Shown: piece by piece, positions 52,001 to 61,835 of the stretch | Layout: the number at the start of each line of letters is the position of its first letter | How positions within the stretch are numbered: the stretch's first letter is position 1 | Assembly (NCBI GenBank): GCA_003344405.1 | Contig: NOWV01000008.1 | Location: 310,001 to 374,000 of the forward strand | Length of the DNA stretch: 64,000 bases | Direction: 5' to 3' | Origin: Trichoplax sp. H2 | Taxonomy: Eukaryota; Placozoa; Uniplacotomia; Trichoplacea | Notes under the pieces: generated by a model | The model's input: the letters and a program-made list of their open reading frames with translations, nothing else | Databases searched by the model: none | What the model was told of the DNA's origin: nothing | Position numbers and translations under genes: made by a program

Positions 52001-54791
52001 TCGTCTATGGCGTTTAGGCGATAATCTTAGTCAATGGAACCCACCAGAGGTGAGATCTTAGACAGCATGGAAATTTAAATGCCATAGCATCTTTCTCTCT
52101 GCTCTATCCAGTATGAAGGGCTGTAAACCGTCACAATACTCAAAATTTAACTAATGTCATTCATTGTTCTATAATCTTTACAAAATATTACAAGTTAATC
52201 ATGATTAAATTTAACCTTTTATTTCCTTCATCTCTTGAATACTGGTTAGGTGCTAAGAAATTATTTTCCAGGCGGTTGGCTTCCAGGATGTGATAAAGAT
52301 GGCCATCCGATACGAATCGAGCCAATGGGAAAAGTTGACATGCCCGGAATTATAAAATCGTGCCAATACAGTGAATTAATCAAGTTCCATGCTGCTATTT
52401 CTGAAAAAGGTTTATTATTGTGTCGCGAGTTTGGCGATAAGGCAAGAGATTCATAAGAACTATACATTCTCTCTGTGCTCAATATACTAATTTTAAATAC
52501 TATGCTTTATTTTTACATTATTGCTTGAAATAGCAATATTAATTTCAAGCTCAGATACTATATACTTGCTTTTTAATAGTTAGCTTGCAATACAAAATGT
52601 CAGTTTAAAATTGAAATATACTATGCTTAATTTTGATCATTTTATTTAAAATATAAAATATCAATTCGTAATTTAGGTGTAAAATGTTTAATTTTTAAAA
52701 CTTTATCCAGAATAGAAATATCAATTTCGAGTTTAGACACTCTGGGCTTGATCTTCTATCAGTTAGCTTAAAATACAAAATATCAATTTCGAATTGAAAT
52801 ACACGTGCTTAATTTTGATCATTTTGCTTGAAATGTAAAACCTCGATTCGGAATTTAGATATGAAGTGCTCAATTTTTAAAACTTAACCCAGAATAAGAA
52901 GATCAATTTCAAATTTAGATATATTGTGCATAATTTTGATTGTTTTGCTCAACATAACAATATCAAATTCCAAATTTAGATAATACTTAATGAATAGTAA
53001 AATAATACTAATCCTTCAATATTAATTTCGGACATTATAGCTGAGAAAGTACATACATTCCTTTACACTTATTATCGATTTGGAAGGTCTAGGCTTGGAT
53101 TTTCTGTGGAAGCCGGGTAAGAAACAATTTTTCTAGATCATCTATCTCTATTACATCTAACTACCTACCCTAATTCTTTATTGAATTCCTAATTATGTCT
53201 TACAAACAAATATTCAACATGAATTTTCTAATCTTAGGCATTAATATATATACCGAAATGATCAGCGTGCAAGAACAAAATTATCCTGCACTTTTTAATA
53301 ATATTTTCATTATCAACCCTCCCATGTTCTTTTCGCAAATATTCAGCATTGTCAAGCCGTTTCTCCATAGTAGTGCTGATAAAATTATTATTTTAAAAGG
53401 TAAGCATAGCGTGAAATTAGTCATAAAATAGACAAATTTTGTGATTATAATATGGCATTGTTACTCTATTAATAGACGATTACAGAGAAGAATTGCGAAA
53501 ATATATTCCTGTCGAAAATATACCAGTATGCTACGGTGGTAGCTTGGTAGATGCTGATGGCGACGAACACTGCCGTCAATGGGTATGAATTCTAGAATTC
53601 AAGAAGATTTCTTTCATACTTTACTGTATCTTAACTATTTACTATTCGAATCTATGGACTTTCCTATTCATCAACCTTTTCAAATAATATTAGCAACCTT
53701 CTGTCTTAGTCATAATTACATTAGATAGTAGTGGTAAATTAGCTTTATAAAGGCAATTTGACAAGGTATAACTCACTTCTGTAAGATAACTCCTATCCTT
53801 ACAAGCGCCTTTTAGCCATATTCTAGTCCAGTCGCTATTAGATTGCAAGAAGTTATAATTTTACCTTGTGCAAGGAATCTATTAAGCTATTAACAAATTG
53901 CGCTTTAATCATGCTGTGCCAGTGATCATCTACAACATTCTAGACAAGCATAATTGGGACAAACTATTTAGTAAAGATAGCAAATTAATCGCCAAAATAT
54001 ATATCAATTGGTTTATTACTTTTCAAATGCACTAGCAAATGATTTAAGTAATGTTCTACTCCGCATTTTATAACAGCGATTTATTTCTAGCTCGATATAT
54101 GAACAAGTACTTTTATTTCAGAATGGAAAGCTGCAGTATATATTATGCGATCAAAAATCATTATCATTTCACACTTTTATTTAAAGTGTCTTGCATATTC
54201 AATATTCTACAATTTTTTAACCGATTTCAGGACTCACAGCTAACTTCATATTGAACGAATAGTTTTTGATAAAAACTGAAAGGATACGCTATTCCACTAC
54301 ATAGAACTATAATTTTATACTCAATAGAAGCGGCTGATAGAGCGAACATAGCTCAATTTCATAACTAACTTTTAGGATTTTTTAACTCGATGCTAGCGTG
54401 CAACTTTGAGATGAAAGCAGAGAAAATACTGCACGATTAAATATGATTGCAGTCTTTTATTTTACTCTTACCAGAAGTATTTTATGATACAATTCCATGA
54501 TCAAATATGATTGTGAACCCAATCTTATTCTTCTTATTAAGAACTTACAAAGCCCCTATAGAATAATTCTATAATCAATTTTTACGGTAGAAATTGTAAA
54601 TTAATTATGATTAAATTATTGTATAGCTAAAATTTAAGTACTTTTACGCGTAAGATAATAATTATACTTTATCCTGCTCATAGATAACCTATGGAAACCA
54701 AGTTCCGCAAAACTACTATATAAGCGATGATAGTGCCATCATCAGCGCTATGAAGAGTAAACATCCGCCATTGAATTTAATTTTAGATGAG
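46028..54791 (+). CDS. Tandem SEC14-like protein, first module (CRAL-TRIO_N + CRAL-TRIO)
   Basis: First half of a SEC14L-type lipid-binding protein. Exons: 46028-46072, 48441-48513, 51525-51568, 51987-52049, 52250-52441, 53041-53116, 53238-53399, 53476-53582, 54684-54791 (870 nt, residues 1-290). Residues ~16-75 are the helical N-terminal part (FRDNV, LLRFLQANNFDL, LRE, WNPPE). The CRAL-TRIO core runs ~76-254: YFPGGWLPGCDKDGHP, IEPMG, TLIIDLEGLGLDFLWKP, INPPMFF and VCYGGSLVDADGDEHC. Exon 52250-52441 ends in a GC donor (AAG|GCAAGA). After ITYGNQVPQNYY no GOLD domain follows; instead the frame enters a short linker that splices in phase 0 to a second N-terminal module. If the intron from 54792 is retained, the frame ends at TAA 54903-54905, giving a 327-residue single-module protein. 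A two-gene reading of the locus is possible but leaves the second gene without a first exon. Confidence 0.85.
46400..46960. repeat. Degenerate tandem repeat in intron 1, ~235-base unit
   Basis: Two copies and part of a third share TTTCAAAATGGCT, CCAGCAAAATT, CTTCTTTC(A/G)TA(C/T)AACACT and TATTAGAAA(G/T)(A/G)AA-CAAGTGTAG landmarks. It lies in the 2368-base first intron of the SEC14-like gene. The small plus-strand frames at 46324-46865 fall in it and are not conserved between copies. Confidence 0.5.
47060..47740. repeat. Degenerate tandem repeat in intron 1, ~180-base unit, about 4 copies
   Basis: GGG(A/G)(T/C)AAAAATGAAC(T/G)A recurs near 47069, 47290, 47466 and 47649. Each unit also carries one or more TCAAAA(T/C)-ACTATTCTCTGT pieces and CTTCCTTGCTTGGCGCAA-like pieces, so there is a shorter sub-repeat inside the unit. 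Confidence 0.55.
48514..51524 (+). other. SEC14-like locus intron 2 (3011 bases) with ~180-base degenerate repeats
   Basis: The longest intron of the locus. From about 50640 to 51370 it holds four diverged units beginning GAATG(T/G)TAGCATAAG (near 50699, 50872, 51100, 51280) that share AATAGACTCAGAAA, AAGTTAGAATAG and TGAGCTTAA(T/C)TAGTCTAA. The frames at 48576-48806, 50315-50530 (plus) and 50338-50535 (minus) are not conserved and look like chance. Confidence 0.55.
52442..53040 (+). repeat. SEC14-like locus intron 5: GC-AG intron filled with ~110-180-base repeats
   Basis: This intron starts with GCAAGA instead of GT and ends with the acceptor ATTATAG. Inside, from about 52490 to 52985, the pieces ATCAATTTCGAATT(G/T)A, TGCTTAATTTTGATCATTTTGCTTGAAAT and AATTTAGATA recur several times with drift. 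Confidence 0.6.
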
Positions 54792-54937
54792 GTTAATGGA
54801 TGGAATAGAAATGCAATCACTGAAACAATTAATGAGTGTTTTAAATTCATCTTTCATCCAAAATCAAATGATGAACTGCGGTACCTTCCGTCCATAAACA
54901 ACTAATTCCTTTCTAACATTCACTATTCCATCTCTAG
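54792..54937 (+). other. 146-base linker intron between the two SEC14 modules
   Basis: Donor GTTAAT after a GAG codon and acceptor TCTCTAG before TTC, both in phase 0. The intron is open in frame for 37 codons and then has TAA at 54903-54905. Splicing fuses module 1 to module 2; retention ends the protein after module 1. Its length is not a multiple of three. Confidence 0.65.
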
Positions 54938-57900
54938 TTCAAGGAAAGAATCAATGATTTAATGCTGCAAGATAATTACGATAATGAAACTTGTATGAAA
55001 TGGCTGAAATGTTCGTTTCAGTAGCTTATATTAATAGCTTTACTTACTTTCCTGAATATTGGATCTCGTCAAGATGGACTTCTAATAACGACTAATTGTT
55101 AATCCATTTATATTAGGTTACGATTTTGATTTAATACAAGCTGAGGAGATGTTTCGTAGGGTTAGTTGATCCTATTTAAACAGGAATCAGTTCAATTTTT
55201 TAGTTATAAAATTACAATATGCCTTTACAAACTAAAATTAAAATCTTTGAAAAATTCGTAGAATGTAGAATTTAAGCAAATTTGGCGTCTGGATGATTCA
55301 ATTCTTCATTGGATACCTCCGCTGGTAAGATAGATTCGACACTACGCAGACTATAATTGAGTATCAGGGCTGATAATTAAAATGTTTAATTAGATATATA
55401 TTCTGTCTTTGGACTCTAGGTGTTACAAAAGTACTTTCCTGGAGGATGGCTACCTGGAGTTGACAGAGATGGTCATCCAGTTAGATTAGAACCACTTGGG
55501 AACATTGATTTTCGAGGAATTATGCACTCGTGTACATTTAGCGATTTATTACGCTTTCATGTAAAAGTTGCTGAAGAAAACATTAATAAATGTAAAAAGC
55601 TAAGTTCAAAGGTAAGTATTGGAGTCTTAATTCTTACCAGCAGTAACCTACATCTATTCAAATCATCAATTTTCGAGAAATTATACTAACCAGAACCTTG
55701 AAAAGTTATAAACATCCTCAACACTCTAATTATTACAGCATTTACATTGTTTGTTGATAATATAAGTCATTATAAATTCTGCATACGTAAAATAAAGTAG
55801 AGTCTTAATATTGATATCTAATCCCTAAGAAAGTAATTGTTTAATTTCATAACTAAAAGCTCTATAAATCAGCTGTACTTATATTAGTTAAAGATATTGA
55901 CAAATAGAAAACGATTACAATTTCTTGGCATAAATTATCTGTACCTTATTTCGGAAAAATTTCAAATCCTCGCGATAAAATTAAAAATTTATAATAAGTA
56001 GTCAATATAACTGCATCTTATAGTACCTGATTAATCTATAATTTTGATATTATTCATTGAAATAATCTTATTCTTTCCTTTAAATGTCTTTCAATCTTAA
56101 AAATTAGGCGGGGAGATCCATTGAAGGATATACGCTAATTGTCGATCTAAAAGGACTTAATCGAAGTTTCTTATGGGGTCCAGGTAATAATTGAATTGAT
56201 AATGTATTTGAAATGACTTCCTATACTTCAAAGGGTAAATTTTGCTAAATAAACATCTTGTGGAGGATACATTAGAACTAATACCTTTTATCTGATGTAT
56301 TGATTTTTAGGTATCACCGTATTTAATGAGGTATTACAAATTAAGTACCTTAATCTATTTAATAAATAGCGTAATGTCTGTGTAATAAAATTCAAATTCA
56401 AAGAAGACGTCAGTGGATAGTAATAGCTTTATTACAATTTATTGGGAGTCTAATGTGAACGCAGGATAACAACTAACTATTAACAGAAGACCTCGCTTTA
56501 TATGCAACTGGCAAACATCATCTGCCATTTTACAAGTTACTATAGCTTCCTAATTAATACAATAGGAACTTCTGCTAACACCATCGTTTCTTATATTATC
56601 GTCTATCTTTCCAAATACGGCATAGATAATAACTGATTACATTGTTCATATACTTTCAGTTGCCAACACTATTATAATCATCATAATAGATAAGATATCT
56701 CTACTAATATAGGATCTCCTATATTAACGTCAACAGCTATTTTACTTAAGTTAGTTAATCACTCTAATGTTACAGTCTGAAACTATTTTCTATCATTAAA
56801 ACAACATTTCCACAGTGTTATCCTAATATTTTGACATTTTTTTCTACAGATGCTTAGTTTGATAGCCAATAACTATCCATCTAGCCTGAAAGTAATCTAT
56901 CTCATCAGAAGTCCTCCAATATTTCCGGTCATCTATAACTTATGTAAATCATTCTTAGGACGAGATACCGCCAAAGTTAAATTACTAGGATGTAAGTTTT
57001 ACAAATGCATATAAGAATTTTAACGCAAGGGATAAAAACCTTTTGATTTTAATCAGCATCCTAATATATAGCTAATAAATTTAACATTTACCTTAAAAGT
57101 ATATATCATAACTAGCATAAATACTTAACATCAAGTAAAATTGCTTTATAACTACATTTTTGATTATCTCAACTGATTATTACTCTGTCTACTTTAATAT
57201 AATAATAATTACTAGCCGATTACAAAGAAACCTTGCTCAAAGTTATTAATCCAAATACATTACCAAAATATTATGGTGGAAATTTAAAAGATTCAGACAG
57301 TGATGAGAAATGCTCCGAGTGGGTACGAATATTTTATTTTAGCAATACTATATATTTACTTAATAGGTGTCAATTAAAACAAGTGAAATATTTCAATTCT
57401 TCAAGCTTAGGATATTAAACTTATGAATAGTTTTTGCATTCCTACACGAAATAAAACTAAGTCTTTATAAGCTTTGGTAATTTATTAATTACTATTAACA
57501 ATGTGTTTTTTACCAACGTTAGATTTGTTACGGCGGAGAGGTACCACACTCTTACTATATTAATCAAAATGCCAGTTTACAAGACGATTTAAATTGGCAA
57601 AATGTAGTTATTTCAGCTGGGCTCTCATTTAAAGCTGAATATCCTGTTGATGTCAAAGGTAGCATCTTTCGGTAAGCTACGCTACTCTATTAGAATTAAC
57701 CATCGATATATTCATTTTCAATCGATTCTCATATGATACCAGTCTTACTAGAGAGCAGTGGCTTAAAATTTTAATAATTTGGTAGCTTTTATACTACAAT
57801 GTCCAAGAATAATGTTAAATTTTTAAATTTAATGGTCATATTATTCCCCTGCAGGTGGAAATTTCGATGTAAAAAGCACGACATAGGCTTTGGTGTATAT

Positions 57901-59432
57901 TTTAAGAAAAATCTGAAAATTAACACCCTGCAAAATATGAAAAACCTCGTAAGAAAGACTGCTTATTGTTGAATTAGGACAACTTTAGTAATCTATCTGT
58001 CGCAAAACAGCTTTGCAACAAGATAACGTAATGTACGATGAATAAGTCAATTCCTTGAACTACGTATCAAGGAACGATATCTGCACTATCAGAAACACTT
58101 TTGCTCTACTAGCAGACTACACAAAGACTTAAACGCCTCGTATTTTACGTTAAACACTAAGTTTGAGAATCCTCTTTATTACACGATATACTGCATTTAT
58201 ATACTCTTCCTCGATAGTTCATGAGTCATAGTTAGTACGATTAACTTTGGAATCATTTACTGAATTAGATATTAATTATAGCTACTGCTCCCTTAATGCA
58301 GACAACAGTATTTACGAACATAGACATCTGATGACTAATACAGAATAGTCAGATTACGATATGTCCTATTACGGAATATTTCCACGATAATTTACAATCT
58401 ACCATAAGTAAGTTACAATCACAATGATTCGAACTGTAAGTAGATGATTTGCATTCCCTATTATAACTACTAGTCCAAACTCCCGACGCTTTGCTGACAG
58501 GATACGATAATGTTCCCATTTGTTCATAATTAACAGATAGTATTACCATTCGACGTTATATATATCCCGGTAATAGCCGGGTACTACTATATTTAAAGGA
58601 GATTGATTTAATGTACGTACTGATCGTGCATTTTCACATTGTTCACTTCGCTTTCGCCTATCAGATCGCTGACTAACTGACATTATCCTCTTAGAAACAC
58701 TTTTTGTTATATTATATATAGCAATCAAAAATAACCGGGACAGGGGAACTACAGTAGGGTGTCATAAAAAGTCAATGCTATATTAAAACACACCATATCC
58801 AAATTAGAAGTTAACTAAATAAGGATAGGCTAACAGAATTATCCTAATATAACACTATCACAATATCCTAGATAATATATTCATCATTTCAATCTCAAGA
58901 AAAGAAATTTGTGTAACGCTAACCAGTTTTATATAATAATAAAAATCACGATCATATGACGATTAATTCTCGAAAAATAAGGTTTTATTAGTTGTTACAT
59001 GAAATCTGTATTTGATAATATTAAAAATTGCATAATCTACCTTTCTCTATTTTGTACAGTCTTAAGCCTTATTTATACCATTTATTTATCGTATAGATTC
59101 CTGTTGAACGACATTCTTGCCGAGTTATACCAGAAAGAGGTAGCTTATATTGTGAAGACGTCGGCATTTGTAAGTCTTAACAATTAGTTAACTTTGAAAG
59201 CATATATATAATCACTAAAACTATCATGCAATACTACGAGATATGCTTTCGCTATTAACTTATAAATATATATTTATTTTAATTTAAAATCATTATAGAT
59301 GCGCTGGTTTTCGACAATTCTTATAGCTACTTTAATTGGAAAGATGTTAGCTATCAAATAGAAATTATAGAACCTAGAGTAACTGAAGATAATGATAGTA
59401 AACTGACTTCCGATAGTTATACTCTCGGCTGA
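54938..59432 (+). CDS. Tandem SEC14-like protein, second module (CRAL-TRIO_N + CRAL-TRIO + GOLD)
   Basis: Second half of the locus. Exons: 54938-55010, 55117-55160, 55262-55324, 55420-55611, 56108-56183, 56311-56330, 56850-56991, 57216-57322, 57523-57671, 57855-57948, 59097-59169, 59299-59432. They give 1167 nt, 388 residues plus TGA (residues 291-678 of the fused model). CRAL-TRIO_N: FKERI, MKWLK, YDFDLIQAEEMFRR, W-x-x-L-D-D. CRAL-TRIO core: YFPGGWLPGVDRDGHPVRLE, YTLIVDLKGLNRSFLW, IYLIRSPPIFPVIYN, KYYGGNLKDSDSDEKC. GOLD domain: ICYGGEVPHSYY, DVKGSIFRWKF, DIGFGVYFKK, IPVERHSCRV, GIYALVFDNSYSYF. Exon lengths 73, 44, 63, 192, 76, 107 equal those of module 1; its 20 + 142 exons together equal module 1's single 162-nt exon. 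GOLD domains in this family mediate protein contacts and Golgi targeting; the ligand here is unknown. There is no first exon with an ATG of its own between the modules. Confidence 0.88.
57949..59096 (+). other. SEC14-like locus intron between GOLD exons (1148 bases)
   Basis: Donor GTAAGA after AACCTC, acceptor CGTATAG. Two adjoining minus-strand frames at 58349-58728 are a little less AT-driven than the surroundings, and the second carries a basic stretch (RRKRSEQ), but no splice structure or family could be found for them. Confidence 0.6.
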
Positions 59433-61360
59433 GAATCAGAACAATCACAACGTTATTACCAATTTTTATTATTCCACAACAAGAAGTATCGATATATTAA
59501 ATTCAAATAATAATCACTTATTACTCATCCAATCACCTGGTTATGCCACTCACTATATTAACTACTATGTTACCTGTTACCTACTATATTCAATGATGTC
59601 AAATTTTAATTCTGTAAGTATTTAATGTCACAAATATCATATAATGCTTTAGATCCAATAGATATTGCATGACTAATTTATTCGAATATCTTACTCGATT
59701 TTTGACTGTAATCAATAAGCATGTGCGGTATATGACCCCCAATATCGCTCTAAGATGATTAAGTAAACTAAGAACTGATGCAATAATGTGGCATCTAAAA
59801 TTTCAATTATACGAGTATTAATAAAATTATTAATAAGTCTCGTAAATTTCAACATATTTCAGGTTTTTGTATCTATGCCAGTAGTTACAGTGACAAAATA
59901 AAATATGGTGGCACCTAGAAAGTAAAGTGTTTAGCAATATATAATTGTTGCTTCATGTTCATAATTTTCGAGGTCTAGTAACCGGTAATATCGAGCAGTT
60001 TCTTAGCAATTGGTTGAATACCGGTCAATGAACTTGTAATTTATGCAGCAGTGGATCCTAGCAGGTTAAACATCTAATGCGAAACCTTGCGATCGATACT
60101 GTGAAATATCCGAAAATCATTGCTATGAAACATTACGCGATATAGTTACAATAATATTTTTAAATACGATATAAATCAACTGATTTAACTCTTTGATATT
60201 GTTCAATTATACTTCTAATAATCAATTACAAAGTTCATACTTGTAATTTATTATTTTGACCCTAGAAGTACAAAGCATTTCTGTTTAGATGATTGCGTAT
60301 TGATATGACCGAAAAAGCAAGGTCCGTTGCATGTAAGAGGACCTTATTAATCGATACACAATATTTAATTGAGATCAGACGCTATAACTGATGAATTATT
60401 ATATTGGGCAATATATACATTCTAGGAATTTATTAACAAAATAACTATCGAAGCCCTATTGATCTATTTGTATTGTTAAGGCTTAAGCCGATCACGAATA
60501 ATTACATTTATCTTATTTTTCATATCCATATCAGTTATCATAGGATATAATGATGTTTTTGTCAATAATTTATCTTGTTTACATATCTCCTTATCTTGTT
60601 GCTGATAAACAAGAATTCTAATGCTAAAACCCATTCTATGAAATTTCCATAAATAGTAAGATCAAGCAAATAAATTTAATCTAATATTGATCGTTGTTGA
60701 TATCAAAACACGGTAAAATGCCTCCACATGATGTAAAAAGATGCCAAAAGAATCAATAGCATTATGCTAAGGCTTAAATCAAAAATTAAATGATATCATT
60801 CACTGAAATAACTAAGCGTTGTTTCTTTAACAATAGAGAAATCTTCTAAACTTGTATAAAATAATACTTTGGTAGAGGTATATCTCAAAATAATGAAGTC
60901 TAGAAATTCATCTATGCCGTGCAGACAAAAGCACTTCTAAATTGATAACTTAATTGAGTTGTGTGTCATAAATGGAAACATCCGCAAAGATGTTTATCAG
61001 TAATGGCATCAAAATTATTCGTTAAAGACATTGCTTTAACTGACTAGTACTGCTTTATCTTGTTGAAGTAAGTATAATTCTGTAAGCTTTAAATTATAAT
61101 TAGCTTTAGTAGCAATAAATTGTCATATTTATTAAAAATAAATAGTATACAGCAGTGGCAATCATAGTCCTCCAGCAAATTCTTCATTTCGTGGAACAAT
61201 TTTTATACTTATAAATATTTACAGCGCGTACCGATAGTTAATATTCGACTAAATAATACGATAAAATAGTAGTGAATTCTGGCTTCAATCTATGCATTGA
61301 AGCAGTGCCATGAGCTTATCATTGAGCATACATTCTTGCTTAGTATCGGAATTACTAATA
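59433..61360. other. 3' flank of the SEC14-like locus, no gene seen
   Basis: AT-rich DNA downstream of the TGA at 59430-59432. It should contain the 3' untranslated region. No family-like exon or clear repeat was recognised. Confidence 0.4.
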
Positions 61361-61369
61361 TACGCTATA

Positions 61370-61835
61370 GCAGAATACAATGATTACGTTGTTCAATATA
61401 ATTATTTGCCCGTGACTGGGCATGATAGAATATTCTAATTACTAATATGCGCGACAGTGGAATGTAATACTTACGTAGTTTAATATGATAACCTGTCCGT
61501 ACTCCGGTAGGATATAGTGTTATATGCGCTATAATAGAAAGCTATGGTCACATCATTTAATGTGATTATTTGCCCGTACCCTAGAAGGATATAGCATTCC
61601 AATTACTAATATGCTACGGTAGAATGCAATGGTTATGCAGTTTAATACGATTACTTGTCTGTGCCCCCAGTACAGTAGAATGCAAAACTTAAGTAGTTTA
61701 ATACGATTATTTTCCCGTGCTTCTACAGGATAAAGTATTCCAGTCATTAATATGTACTACCGTAGAATGCGATGCTTGCGTAGTTTTATATGATTACTTG
61801 TCCGTGCCCCAGTAGAATATAGTATTCTAATTCTC
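61370..61835. repeat. Degenerate tandem repeat, ~65-85-base unit, about 6 copies
   Basis: Each unit combines ATTACTAATATGC, (G/C)AGTAGAATGCAATG, TTACGTAGTTTAATATGATTA and (T/G)CCCGT(A/G)CCCCAGTAGGATATAGTATTC. Spacings are near 80-85 bases, with shorter units near 61660-61740. Copies are diverged but in constant order. The minus frame 61553-61747 simply runs through it. Confidence 0.7.

Noticed and set aside
58349-58728. Two adjoining minus-strand frames inside a SEC14-like intron
   Set aside because: Slightly unusual composition but no splice sites, no start context and no recognisable family.
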